Assembly: GCA_000710935.1 (NCBI GenBank)
Contig: BAYV01000009.1
Coordinates: 62,001-126,000 of the forward strand
DNA length: 64,000 nt
Direction of reading: 5' to 3'
Source of the DNA: Iodidimonas nitroreducens
Lineage (GTDB): Bacteria > Pseudomonadota > Alphaproteobacteria > Sphingomonadales > Rhodothalassiaceae
The translations under genes and the position numbers were made by a program. This document shows, in pieces, positions 8,998-18,397 of the stretch. The notes under the pieces were generated by a model that was given only the letters and a program-made list of their open reading frames with translations, did not search any database and was not told the DNA's origin. Each line of letters opens with the position of its first letter. Within the stretch, counting starts at the first letter, position 1.

Positions 8998-10167
8998 ATG
9001 TCCCTTATAACCGATCAAGATGGGCTGAAAGCCCTTACCGAACGCCTATCGAAAGCGCCCTATATTACGGTTGATACCGAATTCATGCGTGATAACAGCT
9101 ATTATTCAAAGCTGTGTCTCATTCAGGTGGCTGATCAGGATGGCGCTTTTGCGATCGATCCCCTAAGCCCTGATCTTGATCTGGAGCCTTTTTACGATCT
9201 GTTGTTCGATCCTTTGGTGATCAAGGTTTTTCATGCCTGCCGTCAGGATATGGAAATCTTTTTTCATGCCAAGGGCCGCCTGCCCGCACCGATTTTCGAT
9301 ACGCAGGTGGCCGCCATGGTCTGCGGATTTGGGGATTCTGCAGGCTATGAAACACTGGTGAAACAGATTGTCGGTCAATCTTTGGATAAAACCGCGCGTT
9401 TCACCGATTGGTCGCGGCGTCCCTTGTCGGATCGGCAATTGACCTATGCCTTGGGCGATGTCACCCATTTGCGGGTCATTTACGAAAAACTTCGCGACAG
9501 CCTCGCAAAAAACGGTCGCGAAGGCTGGGTGGCCGAAGAAATGAACATCCTCACCAGCCCCGATACCTATCGCCTTGATCCCGTGAATGCTTGGGAACGC
9601 ATCAAATTTCGCTCCGGCACGCCACGGTTCATTGCCCGATTGCAGGCTTTGGCCCGCTGGCGTGAAGAACTGGCCCAGGCCCGCGATATTCCACGCAGCC
9701 GGGTGGCGAAAGATGATGTGCTTTTGGAAATTGCCGCCCATCCCCCGGCCCAGATCGAAGCTTTGGATCAGGTGCGCGGCTTATCACGTGGCTTTCATGC
9801 CAGCAATCCGGGCGCGGCCTTGTGGGATGCGTTGCAAGAGGCGCAGGCCATTCCCGAACAGGAACTGCCGAAAAAACCCCATTCGCCCCGCCCTTCGCAG
9901 AAAACGCCTGCGATTGCCGATCTTTTAAAGGTGTTGTTGAAATGCCGCTGTGAAGATGCGGGGGTAGCCCATAAGCTGGTGGCCAGTGGTGCGGATATTG
10001 ATGAAATCGCCCGCAATGCCCATGCCCCTGTTCCGGCCATGACCGGCTGGCGCTATGAGCTATTTGGCCGGGATGCCCAAGCCCTACGCGAAGGTGCCAT
10101 CGCCCTCACCGCCCATGGCAATCATATCGAAATCGTGGAAATCGAGCCTGCAAACGACAGCGCCTAA
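8998..10167 (+). CDS. rnd: Ribonuclease D
   Basis: A 3'-5' exoribonuclease for tRNA 3' maturation. The DEDDy nuclease core is complete: 'TVDTEFMR' (Asp26, Glu28), 'HACRQDMEIF' and the 'LTYALGDVTHL' Tyr/Asp motif. An HRDC domain follows at about residues 210-290, with a C-terminal extension to 389 aa. A TATAAT hexamer at 8984-8989 ends only 8 nt before the ATG, so the transcript may have little or no leader; no matching -35 box is clear. It converges on dksA. Confidence 0.96.
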   Translation: MSLITDQDGLKALTERLSKAPYITVDTEFMRDNSYYSKLCLIQVADQDGAFAIDPLSPDLDLEPFYDLLFDPLVIKVFHACRQDMEIFFHAKGRLPAPIFDTQVAAMVCGFGDSAGYETLVKQIVGQSLDKTARFTDWSRRPLSDRQLTYALGDVTHLRVIYEKLRDSLAKNGREGWVAEEMNILTSPDTYRLDPVNAWERIKFRSGTPRFIARLQALARWREELAQARDIPRSRVAKDDVLLEIAAHPPAQIEALDQVRGLSRGFHASNPGAALWDALQEAQAIPEQELPKKPHSPRPSQKTPAIADLLKVLLKCRCEDAGVAHKLVASGADIDEIARNAHAPVPAMTGWRYELFGRDAQALREGAIALTAHGNHIEIVEIEPANDSA

Positions 10168-10205
10168 CGAGCTATCGGCGCAAACAGCCCGATAACGCAT
10201 CACGA

Positions 10206-10631
10206 TCAATCGTCACGATGAACTTTTTCCATCTTTTCGTGGCGTTCCTGAGCTTCCAAAGTCATCGTGGCAATGGGCCGGGCATCCAGCCTTTGCAGGC
10301 TGATAGGATCGCCGGTCACTTCGCAATAGCCATATTCCCCCTGCTCCAAACGGCGCAGGGCAGCATCGATCTTGGAAACCAGCTTGCGCTGGCGATCCCG
10401 TGTGCGCAATTGGATCGACCAATCGGTTTCACTGGATGCGCGATCGGCAATATCCGGCTCTTTCAGGCTATCCTGTTGCAGGCTTGCCAAAGTTTCGCGC
10501 GATTCTTTCAAGATTTCTTCGCGCCAATTTAAAAGCTTGCGGCGGAAATATTCCTGCTGCCTTTCATTCATGAAGTCTTCGTCTTTTGACGGACGATAAT
10601 CCGATGGTAAATCATAACTCATTAGGCTCAT
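10206..10631 (-). CDS. dksA: RNA polymerase-binding transcription factor DksA
   Basis: The 141-aa protein has the DksA layout: a coiled-coil hairpin (about residues 25-95, with 'ADRASSETDWSIQLRTRDRQRKL' containing the acidic tip region) and the C-terminal globular end 'YGYCEVTGDPISLQRLDARPIATMTLEAQERHE'. It lets ppGpp act on RNA polymerase in the stringent response. Only one of the four zinc-binding cysteines is kept (C-x-x-T and no second pair), a form seen in alphaproteobacterial DksA. Starts at 10631 or 10622 are both possible; GGAGCGG precedes them. It lies downstream of fliX on the same strand, an order also found in Caulobacter-type genomes. Confidence 0.95.
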   Translation of the reverse strand: MSLMSYDLPSDYRPSKDEDFMNERQQEYFRRKLLNWREEILKESRETLASLQQDSLKEPDIADRASSETDWSIQLRTRDRQRKLVSKIDAALRRLEQGEYGYCEVTGDPISLQRLDARPIATMTLEAQERHEKMEKVHRDD

Positions 10632-10902
10632 CCGCTCCTTTAACCAAGGCCGCCCGGATCGCCCGGCCCGCCTGGGGTGATCCCATACTCATCATCGGCA
10701 ATCTCATCCAAAGCCGGAGAAAGGGGCATCGGCACTGCACGCCTCGCTCAAGGCTCCAGACCTGCGCCGGATTTATAATGATCTGCAAGGCCTGCGGCAA
10801 GCAGTTAGGCGGGAACCCAAGAAAAATTTACAATGTGTTTGGGGGGGATAGATAAAATGCAATTGAATGGCATGGAAACAAGCAGGATAATTCTGGAAGA
10901 GG
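10632..10902. other. Intergenic dksA-fliX, no gene seen
   Basis: This 271-bp stretch lies between the start of dksA and the end of fliX. Short open frames occur on both strands but none has a family match or convincing start. It should contain the dksA promoter on the minus strand. I see no clear hairpin-plus-T terminator for fliX; a GGGGGGG run at about 10842-10848 is the only unusual sequence. Confidence 0.5.
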
Positions 10903-11331
10903 TCAGCTTTCCTGTTCCAATTTTGCCAGTTCCACCTCTGCCCGCACTTCAATGTCATCCAAAATCGCAGACAAGGCAGGATCAAGGGTGCCATCCCGTT
11001 GATCACGGGCCAAACGCGATAGCTGGCTGAGCTTTGATTGGGGAATCGCCCCCATCAAAAGGCCCTTGCGCACATCTTCAAGCATATCGAGCATATCATG
11101 CGCCCGGGCCAAACCTTTAGAGCGGCCAGCGGTAGCATCCGGCATTTCCTGCAAGGCCAAAAGCGCATCCACGGAGGCAATCGGCCCAGAGGCAGCCGCA
11201 GGGGTTGATGAAGAGGTGGCCCGCCCGCCCTCGACAGAGGCAGAAAAGGCGGCACCCCCTGCTACGGAAGACTTTGAAGCCTTCTGCGACGATTTCAACG
11301 AACTGGATTTACCGGGGCCATCTATGCGCAT
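10903..11331 (-). CDS. fliX: Flagellar assembly regulator FliX
   Basis: From the Met at 11331 the protein begins 'MRIDGPGKSSS' and, after a Ser/Ala-rich linker, has 'IASVDALLALQEMPDA', 'RAHDMLDMLEDVRKGLLMGAIP' and 'VELAKLEQ', the pattern of alphaproteobacterial FliX. In Caulobacter FliX couples completion of the early (class II) flagellar structure to the activity of the sigma-54 activator FlbD. Divergent placement against flgI is the same as in Caulobacter. The ORF extends upstream to 11367 but those residues do not look native. No FlbD gene is in the window. Confidence 0.87.
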   Translation of the reverse strand: MRIDGPGKSSSLKSSQKASKSSVAGGAAFSASVEGGRATSSSTPAAASGPIASVDALLALQEMPDATAGRSKGLARAHDMLDMLEDVRKGLLMGAIPQSKLSQLSRLARDQRDGTLDPALSAILDDIEVRAEVELAKLEQES

Positions 11332-11373
11332 GAAGATACAATAACCATTGCGCCGCCAAAAGAGCAAGACTTG

Positions 11374-11426
11374 CCGAAGCTTCGGGCTAGCCCCCGGAAA
11401 ATTCTGACCTCCGTTAAAACCAACGG
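11374..11426. promoter_or_regulatory. Palindromes between fliX and flgI, possible activator sites
   Basis: A perfect 12-bp palindrome CCGAAGCTTCGG lies at 11374-11385, and CCGTT-N6-AACGG at 11411-11426. They are about 110 and 70-80 bp upstream of the sigma-54-type promoter at 11493-11508, the usual distance for an enhancer protein. That they bind FlbD or another activator is inference from position only. Confidence 0.4.
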
Positions 11427-11492
11427 CGTGCTGTGATTAAACAAGCCATTGATTTTAAACTTTATATTTTGTGACCAGTGGATGGCAATAAT

Positions 11493-11508
11493 TGGCATGA
11501 TTCTCGCA
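11493..11508 (+). promoter_or_regulatory. Sigma-54-type promoter of flgI operon
   Basis: TGGCATGATTCTCGCA has the GG (11494-11495) and GC (11506-11507) dinucleotides separated by exactly 10 bases, as in the -24/-12 consensus TGGCAC-N5-TTGC. Three positions depart from consensus. It lies about 80 bp upstream of flgI, whose homologues in Caulobacter are sigma-54 dependent. Confidence 0.7.
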
Positions 11509-11587
11509 TAAATTCTGGCGAGACGATAAAAAGACGCATCATGGGCTTTGGCGGGATCAAATATGAATCAGATGATCAGCCAAGCTT

Positions 11588-12781
11588 ATGAACCGGAACA
11601 GAAAGAGACTGGCCATGTTTGCAAAACGCATCATCCATTTATCAGCGCTGCTGTTATCGGCGATCATGCGCCTTGATAGCAGATATTATCTGATTGCGAT
11701 GGCTGTGGCTTTGGGCTTTTCAACGCCAGCCCATGCGGCCTCTCGGCTGAAAGATCTGATCAATGTTGAAGGTGTGCGCGAAAACCAGCTTGTGGGTTAT
11801 GGGCTTGTGGTGGGGTTGAACGGCACTGGCGATACCTTGCGCAATGCCCCTTTCACCCAGCAAAGCCTTGAGGCGATGCTGGAACGCTTAGGCGTGAATA
11901 CCCGTGATGCCAATAATATGGTAACGGATAATGTGGCCGCCGTGATCGTGACCGCCGATCTGCCGGCCTTTGCCCGCCCCGGCAATCGGATCGATGTGCA
12001 GGTCAGCACTTTGGGCGATGCCGAAGATCTGCGCGGCGGTGTGTTGATGGTAACCCCGCTTTTGGGGGCCGATGGCGAAGTTTATGCCGTGGCCCAGGGC
12101 CCCATCGCGGTGGCCGGATTTGCCGCAGCGGGCAATGCCGCCAGCATCACGGTGGGGGTGCCCACATCGGGCCGCATAGCCAGCGGGGCCATTGTGGAAC
12201 GCGAAGTCGCCTTTGAATTTTCCAGCCTGCAAAAGGTCCATCTGTCCCTGAAAAATCCTGATTTCACAACTGCCAATCGGATCGCCCAAGCCATCAATGG
12301 CGCCATCAGTGGATCGGTTGCCAGCATGATCGATCCTTCTACGGTCACTTTGGTGCGCCCGGCGGGCTATGAAAAATCGCTGATTCAAATGGTAACGGAA
12401 ATCGAACATCTGGTGATCGAGCCCGATTTCCCGGCCAAGGTGGTGATCGATGATCGCTCGGGGATCATTGTGATGGGGGCCGATGTGCGGGTGAGCACAG
12501 TGGCCATTGCCCAAGGTAATCTGACCATCCGCATCACCGAAACGCCGGTTGCTTCACAGCCTGCCCCCTTTGGTGAAGGGGAAACGGTTGTTTTGCCCCG
12601 CACTGATGTGGCCGTTGATGATGATGGCGAAAAGCGCCTTGCCATCGTTGATGATGGGGTTTCATTGCAGGATCTGGTGGATGGCCTCAATGCATTGGGG
12701 ATCGGGCCTCGGGATATGATCTCGATCCTGCAGGCGATCAAGGCGGCAGGCGCCCTACAAGCTGATATCGAGGTGATGTGA
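11588..12781 (+). CDS. flgI: Flagellar P-ring protein FlgI
   Basis: The mature part starts near 'ASRLKDLINVEGVRENQLVGYGLVVGLNGTGD', the hallmark of FlgI, and runs to a C-terminal 'VSLQDLVDGLNALGIGPRDMISILQAIKAAGALQADIEV' typical of the family. FlgI assembles around the distal rod in the peptidoglycan layer as the P ring. A signal peptide ending '..STPAHA' precedes it. The first 50 residues hold two hydrophobic stretches, so the true start may be the ATG at 11615 or 11666 rather than 11588. It is the first gene after the sigma-54-type promoter and overlaps flgJ by one base. Confidence 0.95.
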   Translation: MNRNRKRLAMFAKRIIHLSALLLSAIMRLDSRYYLIAMAVALGFSTPAHAASRLKDLINVEGVRENQLVGYGLVVGLNGTGDTLRNAPFTQQSLEAMLERLGVNTRDANNMVTDNVAAVIVTADLPAFARPGNRIDVQVSTLGDAEDLRGGVLMVTPLLGADGEVYAVAQGPIAVAGFAAAGNAASITVGVPTSGRIASGAIVEREVAFEFSSLQKVHLSLKNPDFTTANRIAQAINGAISGSVASMIDPSTVTLVRPAGYEKSLIQMVTEIEHLVIEPDFPAKVVIDDRSGIIVMGADVRVSTVAIAQGNLTIRITETPVASQPAPFGEGETVVLPRTDVAVDDDGEKRLAIVDDGVSLQDLVDGLNALGIGPRDMISILQAIKAAGALQADIEVM

Positions 12782-13155
12782 TGGATATCACCCTCGTCCA
12801 AAACGCTTTCCCATCCGGTGGCACGGATTTTGGCCAGGCAAGTTTTGCCGGGATGAAAGCCCGCCTCGACAGCACCCGGGATGCCGCCTTTTCCTCGACC
12901 CGCATCAGCGATAGCGAGGCCCGTGACAAGGAAATGCGCAAAACAGCCGAGGATTTCGAGGCCGTGTTCATGGGCCAGATGCTGGCCCCGATGTTCAGCG
13001 GATTATCCACCGATGGCCCCATGGGTGGCGGTCATGCCGAAGAAGTTTTCCGTTCGATGATGGTTGATGAACTGGGCAATAGCGTTGCCAGATCAGGCGG
13101 AATCGGCATTGCCGATACGATCTACAAACAATTGCTGACATTGCAGGAGATTTGA
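12781..13155 (+). CDS. flgJ: Rod-binding protein FlgJ (chaperone part only)
   Basis: A 124-aa protein with the rod-capping domain of FlgJ: 'RKTAEDFEAVFMGQMLAPMFSG' and 'EEVFRSMMVDELGNSVARSGGIGIADTIYKQL'. It lacks the C-terminal muramidase domain of enterobacterial FlgJ, which is normal for alphaproteobacteria, where a separate lytic enzyme opens the wall. The ATG overlaps the flgI stop as TGATG, implying translational coupling. Confidence 0.92.
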   Translation: MDITLVQNAFPSGGTDFGQASFAGMKARLDSTRDAAFSSTRISDSEARDKEMRKTAEDFEAVFMGQMLAPMFSGLSTDGPMGGGHAEEVFRSMMVDELGNSVARSGGIGIADTIYKQLLTLQEI

Positions 13156-13158
13156 AAC

Positions 13159-13650
13159 ATGACCCGGCAAGGAACAGAAGATGCCACCGAAAAAAACCAA
13201 GCGCCTGCGGAGCAACCCGTTCTCGCTCAGCCCGTGCGGGATTTTCTGGCCATATCAGATAATCTCACCAACCTTTTAGCGCGGGAAAATGCCCTGCTGG
13301 AAACCCGCAGACCGAGGGAGACGAAAGCGCTGGCGGGTGAAAAAATCCGCCTGACCGAAGCCTATAAACAGGCATTGGAAGATTTGCGCAGCAAGGAAAG
13401 CCAGTATCTTGGCCCCAAGGATTCAACCATCCGCAAAAAGGTGAAAGCCACGACCGAACTTTTTCGTGCCGAATTGGCCCGCCATGCCAAGCTGATCATC
13501 CGCTTGAAAACGGTCAGCGAAGGGATCGTTAAATCCATCAGCGATGAAGCGATGAAGCAAAAAAATCCGGTGCGGAATTATGGCCAGAATGGACGGATGA
13601 ACACGCCTTATGGAGCGGGGGCTTCCCTAAGCCTGGATCGGCAAATCTGA
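13159..13650 (+). CDS. FlgN/FlbY-like flagellar protein
   Basis: A 163-aa, mostly helical and charged protein with 'FLAISDNLTNLLARENALLETRRPRETKALAGEKIRLTEAYKQAL', which resembles FlgN-type export chaperones that hold the hook-associated proteins. In Caulobacter the third gene of this operon is named flbY; the match here is by position and general character. AGGAGATT precedes the start and the gene follows flgJ by 3 bp, so all three flg genes form one operon. The last 24 bp overlap the 3' end of ppx on the other strand. Confidence 0.65.
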   Translation: MTRQGTEDATEKNQAPAEQPVLAQPVRDFLAISDNLTNLLARENALLETRRPRETKALAGEKIRLTEAYKQALEDLRSKESQYLGPKDSTIRKKVKATTELFRAELARHAKLIIRLKTVSEGIVKSISDEAMKQKNPVRNYGQNGRMNTPYGAGASLSLDRQI

Positions 13651-15186
13651 AGTGGCGCCATAGGCATCATCGGAAAGTCCGGCGATTTCCGGCCGCAAAT
13701 TCATGATTTGGGCCAGATTTTGAAAGCGGCGCGCCACCACTTCATTAACGATTTCATGGGCATCCGGCTCAACATCCAGCACCAGCCGATCCGAAAAACG
13801 CTTCAGGCTGACCCGCTTTAAAAGATTTGAGGTGCCCCCCGATATCCGATGGCCCAAACGCAAAGCCTCACCCAGGATCAGGGCTTGCCTGATATCTTCT
13901 TCCCCCAGCATCGAGCGACACAGGCTGGCCAGCGGCATTCCATCAGATGCCCCGTAAATGCGGCCAAGAGCCAGGCCCACAAACCCGCGATCCTTATGAT
14001 CGATGCCCACAAACCGGCCATAGAGTGCTTCCATGATCGCCCGCTCTGCCCGGTAATCGGGATGCCCCCGCCATGAAATATCCGATAAAAGGCAGGTGCC
14101 ATAGCGCAGGCGCTTCAGCTCGGGGCGATCTGTTTTGCTCTCGAATAAGGGATCGATCCAACGCATCAGCCGATCCCCATGCTCCTTGAAACGACCGCCG
14201 ATTTCCGCCATGTCCCGCGCCGCCGCAATAAACGGATCTTCAGCTTTCAGGGATTGCGGCAATCGTTGATATACCAGTCCTTCGCGCAGCCCCAAAGAAG
14301 AGGTGATCACCTTATTGGGGCGCATATGATCCAGAATATGATATAAAATCAAGGCGGCACAGGGCATCACGGCGGCCCGGCGGGATGGCACGGAATTGAT
14401 TTTGGCAAGGCTTTGCGGCTCTTGTTGCGCAATCAGCTTCGCCAGATCCTGGGCATCCGCGCCTTCAAGAGAAAAGGCGTGCAAAATAGGCAAAGGTGTT
14501 TTTTTCTGCACCATATTGACCCGGCTGACCGCGCGCCACGCCCCACCCACGATATAAAAATTCTTATTCCGCCGCGCTTTCAGCCATGGCACTTCTTTCA
14601 AGCTGGCGATGATCTTGCGGCTGATCAGCGTCTGATCATCGTTAAAATCACCCTGAAGCCTTAAAGGGCCAATGGGCAAAGTGATCTTTTCCGTGATCGC
14701 GCCTTTGGCAATTTCTACGAGTTCGAGACTGCCGCCGCCCAGATCACCAATGATCCCATCGGCATCGGGAATGCCCGATAAAACCCCCAAAGCAGATAAT
14801 TCGGCCTCTTCTTTCCCGGAAATAACCCGGACCCTGATGCCGGTATCCGATTTGATCCGGGCAATAAAAGCCGCTCCATTGCTGGCTTCACGCACGGCAG
14901 CGGTGGCCACGGCATCGATATGACCCGCCTCAATCCGCATGGCTTTCATAAGCAGCTGAAACCGCTTCAAGGTAGCGAGGGCCGCCGCCATCGCCTCATC
15001 ATCCATCTTGCCGGTTTTGCTGATCATCCGACCAAGCCCACACAGCACTTTTTCATTGAAAAGGATGTGCGGATTGCGGCTCATCTTGTCGAAAACCACA
15101 AGACGAACGGAATTGGACCCGATATCAATTACCGCCAGATGATCGCGGGAATCGTGGATGCGGTCTTTAAAAGAGGATTGCGGCAC
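13627..15186 (-). CDS. ppx: Exopolyphosphatase (Ppx/GppA family)
   Basis: The ATPase-like fold of Ppx/GppA is seen in the phosphate-1 motif 'AVIDIGSNSVRLVVFD' near residue 20, the phosphate-2 motif 'IIGDLGGGSLELVEI' near 145 and a catalytic-type 'EEAELSALG' between them. The C-terminal half (about 310-519) is the HD-like helical extension of long Ppx proteins. It removes terminal phosphate from polyphosphate or hydrolyses pppGpp; the neighbour ppk favours polyphosphate turnover. The start codon appears to be GTG. The gene lies 100 bp after ppk, consistent with a ppk-ppx operon. Confidence 0.92.
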   Translation of the reverse strand: MPQSSFKDRIHDSRDHLAVIDIGSNSVRLVVFDKMSRNPHILFNEKVLCGLGRMISKTGKMDDEAMAAALATLKRFQLLMKAMRIEAGHIDAVATAAVREASNGAAFIARIKSDTGIRVRVISGKEEAELSALGVLSGIPDADGIIGDLGGGSLELVEIAKGAITEKITLPIGPLRLQGDFNDDQTLISRKIIASLKEVPWLKARRNKNFYIVGGAWRAVSRVNMVQKKTPLPILHAFSLEGADAQDLAKLIAQQEPQSLAKINSVPSRRAAVMPCAALILYHILDHMRPNKVITSSLGLREGLVYQRLPQSLKAEDPFIAAARDMAEIGGRFKEHGDRLMRWIDPLFESKTDRPELKRLRYGTCLLSDISWRGHPDYRAERAIMEALYGRFVGIDHKDRGFVGLALGRIYGASDGMPLASLCRSMLGEEDIRQALILGEALRLGHRISGGTSNLLKRVSLKRFSDRLVLDVEPDAHEIVNEVVARRFQNLAQIMNLRPEIAGLSDDAYGATSDLPIQA

Positions 15187-15286
15187 GCATTCAATACTTC
15201 ACAAAGGGCCTTATTCGGTCAAACGAAAGACACCAGATAAAATCACAAAAGGCAAGGCCCCATAAACGCTTCATCGGTATCGATGA

Positions 15287-17629
15287 TCAGTCACGCGGCG
15301 GCAAAATAAGTTGTGGCGCGCCATCCGGCCGGGTTCCATCCGGTTCCATATGATGCAGGTCCACCTCCAGCTTGGCCGGGCGCTCGGTTTCAAGGGCGCG
15401 GCCACGACCGGAAAGGCTGGGGTTTTTCATGAAATAGGTATGGGCGGAAAAAGGCTCTTCATCGCCTTCGGGGATAGATCGCTGATAATCGCCATCCGGG
15501 CGAAGCCACCAGCTTTGCTGATTATCTTTCAGATTGGCCACCATCACCTGCCCCATGATCTGTTCATGAACCGTGGGGTTTTCAATCGGAACCAGCGATT
15601 CCACCCGGCGATCAAAATTGCGTGGCATCCAATCCGCCGAAGAAATGAACACCCGTGCTTTTGCCGATGGCAAACCATGCCCGGCCCCAAAACAGGCAAT
15701 GCGTGAATGTTCCAAAAAACGCCCGACAATGCTTTTGACCCGGATATTTTCCGATAAATCCGGCACCCCGGGGCGCAGGCAACAAATCCCCCGAATGATC
15801 AGATCAATCTCAACCCCGGCCATCGAGGCTTCATAAAGTTTTTCAATGATCTGGGCATCCACCAGTGAATTCATCTTGGCCCAGATCGCCGCCGGACGCC
15901 CGGCCCGGGCATGGCCGATTTCAGCATTGATCATCTTGATTAGGGAGTGACGAATATCAAAAGGAGACATCGCCAGCTTTTCCATATTGCGCGGACGGGC
16001 ATAGCCGGTCACATAATTGAACAGCCGCGCTGCATCGCGCCCCATTTTCGGATCAGCGGTAAAAAAGCTGAGATCGGTATAGATGCGTGCCGTGATGGGA
16101 TGATAATTGCCGGTGCCAAAATGCACATAAATCTGCAGCCCTGCGCTTTCCCGGCGCACCACCATCGAGACTTTGGCATGGGTTTTGAGATCGAGAAATC
16201 CAAAAACCACCTGCACGCCGGATCGTTCGAGATCGCGCGCCCATTTGATATTCTGCTCCTCATCGAAGCGGGCTTTTAATTCCACCAGCGCCGTCACGGA
16301 TTTGCCCGCTTCTGCGGCCTCCTTTAAAGCATTGATGATTTCCGATTGCGATCCGGCGCGATAAAGGGTTTGCTTGATCGCCACCACATCAGGATCGCGG
16401 GCCGCCTGCCGTAAAAAGGCATGCACCACATCAAAAGATTCATAAGGGTGGTGCACCACAAAATCCTTGGCCCGCACAGCCTTGAAAATATCGCCACCAT
16501 GATCGCGCAGACGCTCGGGATAGCGGGGATTATAGGGCTTGAATTTCAATTCAGGCAGATCATCAACGATCAATTGCCGGGTTTCCCCCACCCCTAAAAT
16601 GCCATCCACCCGGGTTACGGTATCGGGATCGGCATCGAGTTGATCGATCACCATGGCGGCCAGATCGGCGGGCATTGACTGATTGATCTTGAGCCGGATC
16701 ACCCGCCCCCGACGACGACGCTTGAGTGCCGTTTCAAACAGCCTGATCAGATCTTCGGCTTCTTCCTCGATTTCCATATCGCTATCGCGCACGATACGGA
16801 AAACCCCACTGGCCTGCAATTGATAGCCGGGAAACAACTGATCGAGAAACAGCCCGATCAGGGTTTCAAGGGGCACGAAACGAATCCGCTCCCCGGGCAG
16901 CCGAATGAAGCGGTTAACCTGATCAGGGATCGGCAGCAAAGCGCGGATTTCCTTGCCATCCAGCGCCCTTTGCAATGACAGGATGAGGGAGAACCCCAGA
17001 TTGGGGAGAAAGGGAAAAGGATGTGCCGGATCGATCGCCAAGGGGGTGAGTACGGGAAAAACATTCGATAGAAAATAGCCCTCAAGCCAATGCCGTTCTT
17101 TTTTGGTGATTTCATGGGCTTCGAGAACGGCCAGCCCGGCCCGGCGCATTTCATCTTTTAATTGCTGCCAGCGCTGTTGTTGTTCTGATGTCAGCTTATC
17201 GGCAAGGGCCGTGACTTTTTTCAATTGTTGGCTGGGTGTCAGGCCATCATCGCTCACGGTTTCAATGCCGGAATCCACCAATCCGCGCAAACCCGCCACC
17301 CGCACCATATAAAATTCATCAAGATTGGATGCGGATATCGACAAGAAGCGCAAGCGCTCCAACAGGGGGTGGTGGCTATTGCCCGCTTCTTCCAGAACCC
17401 GGCGATTGAAATTAAGCCAGGATAATTCGCGATTGATGAATTTCTCACCTGCCGTCATCCGATGGAGGATTGCCCGCGCCGAACGAGCCGACATCGATTT
17501 GGCGGCCATGGTTTTGCCCGTGCTTTGGGTTTCGGCCCCCATGTTCAGCTTTTCTGACGTCGCGGCCTCGGCCTCGGTGGTCATGGCGGGCGCTTCATCC
17601 GCTTCGTTCAATTGATTATGGGATGGCAT
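15287..17629 (-). CDS. ppk: Polyphosphate kinase 1
   Basis: A PPK1, which builds polyphosphate from ATP. The N domain begins at '[19 protein letters not shown]'. The active region has '[13 protein letters not shown]', containing the His equivalent to the autophosphorylated one, and '[22 protein letters not shown]'; the C2 domain carries '[11 protein letters not shown]' and '[17 protein letters not shown]'. About 780 aa, some 80 longer than the E. coli enzyme because of a variable N-terminal extension (to about residue 60) and C-terminal tail. The ATG at 17629 was chosen over 17662. It follows hdaA and precedes ppx on the same strand. Confidence 0.96.
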   Translation of the reverse strand: MPSHNQLNEADEAPAMTTEAEAATSEKLNMGAETQSTGKTMAAKSMSARSARAILHRMTAGEKFINRELSWLNFNRRVLEEAGNSHHPLLERLRFLSISASNLDEFYMVRVAGLRGLVDSGIETVSDDGLTPSQQLKKVTALADKLTSEQQQRWQQLKDEMRRAGLAVLEAHEITKKERHWLEGYFLSNVFPVLTPLAIDPAHPFPFLPNLGFSLILSLQRALDGKEIRALLPIPDQVNRFIRLPGERIRFVPLETLIGLFLDQLFPGYQLQASGVFRIVRDSDMEIEEEAEDLIRLFETALKRRRRGRVIRLKINQSMPADLAAMVIDQLDADPDTVTRVDGILGVGETRQLIVDDLPELKFKPYNPRYPERLRDHGGDIFKAVRAKDFVVHHPYESFDVVHAFLRQAARDPDVVAIKQTLYRAGSQSEIINALKEAAEAGKSVTALVELKARFDEEQNIKWARDLERSGVQVVFGFLDLKTHAKVSMVVRRESAGLQIYVHFGTGNYHPITARIYTDLSFFTADPKMGRDAARLFNYVTGYARPRNMEKLAMSPFDIRHSLIKMINAEIGHARAGRPAAIWAKMNSLVDAQIIEKLYEASMAGVEIDLIIRGICCLRPGVPDLSENIRVKSIVGRFLEHSRIACFGAGHGLPSAKARVFISSADWMPRNFDRRVESLVPIENPTVHEQIMGQVMVANLKDNQQSWWLRPDGDYQRSIPEGDEEPFSAHTYFMKNPSLSGRGRALETERPAKLEVDLHHMEPDGTRPDGAPQLILPPRD

Positions 17630-17719
17630 GAAATACAACTCCGAAAAAACACGAACAGTCAAAGATATGACGACGATAACCTGCCGTGCAAGACCGTCAG
17701 ATTTATGACAACCCGGTGA

Positions 17720-18397
17720 TTACAAACCGGCGGCGGCCAGAACTGCCCGGGCCAAAGGCAAGGTCAGCGGCTTTTTCTGCGACAAAGACGCTTTATCAAG
17801 GGCCGCCACGATCTGTTCCACCCCATCAAAAGAGCGTTCGATCCGGGGGAGCACATAATCCAGCACTTTGGGATCGGTGCGCAACTGGCGATCATTGAGC
17901 CTTTTCACCATCAAGGCCGCGAGCAAAGCATCATCGGGGGCTTCAATCGCCGCCACCGGGGTGGCGATCAAACGCGACCGCAGATCATTGAGCCGAACCC
18001 CCCAGCGTGCAGGCGGCAGGCGCCCTGATATGAGCAAATGACCCTGTCGTTCACGTATCCAATTATAAAGATGGAAAAAATCCACTGGATCAAGCCGCCC
18101 TTCGGCCAGCGCCTTATCGGCATCTTCCACAATCACCGCAGGATGGGGCTTGATCATCAGGCGGCTGCGCGCCCCGATATTTTCAGGGGCCACCCGATCC
18201 GCCCCCGATTTTTGCTGCCAAACCGCGGCCAGATGCGATTTGCCCGATGCCGGCGGACCGATCACGGCCAGGGCATGGGATGACCAATCCGGCCAGTGAT
18301 CGATCATCGCTACAGCCGCAGCATTCGACGGCGCGATAAAAAAATCCTCGCCACGAAAGCTTTGCCGGTGGGGCAGATCAAGGGGCAGTTGATACAT
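17720..18397 (-). CDS. hdaA: DnaA-related regulator HdaA
   Basis: From the ATG at 18397 the protein starts 'MYQLPLDLPHRQS'; QLPLDL is a sliding-clamp-binding motif, as in Hda proteins. A degenerate AAA+ domain follows with Walker A 'GPPASGKSH', a Walker B-like 'VIVEDADKAL' and arginine-rich 'DLRSRLIATPV'. It lacks the DnaA DNA-binding domain. Hda, with the clamp, stimulates ATP hydrolysis on DnaA after initiation and so limits re-replication. AAAGGGC lies 9 nt upstream. The gene overlaps the end of the AI-2E family transporter gene by about 20 bp. Confidence 0.88.
   Translation of the reverse strand: MYQLPLDLPHRQSFRGEDFFIAPSNAAAVAMIDHWPDWSSHALAVIGPPASGKSHLAAVWQQKSGADRVAPENIGARSRLMIKPHPAVIVEDADKALAEGRLDPVDFFHLYNWIRERQGHLLISGRLPPARWGVRLNDLRSRLIATPVAAIEAPDDALLAALMVKRLNDRQLRTDPKVLDYVLPRIERSFDGVEQIVAALDKASLSQKKPLTLPLARAVLAAAGL

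Noticed and set aside
10173-10194. Hairpin TATCGG...CCGATA as a terminator between rnd and dksA
   Set aside because: The stem is only 6 bp and no T tract follows on either strand.
10586-10855. Small open frames in the dksA-fliX spacer on both strands
   Set aside because: No start signal or resemblance to known proteins, and composition like non-coding DNA.
11430-11470. TTAA pairs as CtrA boxes upstream of flgI
   Set aside because: The spacing is not the required 7 bases.
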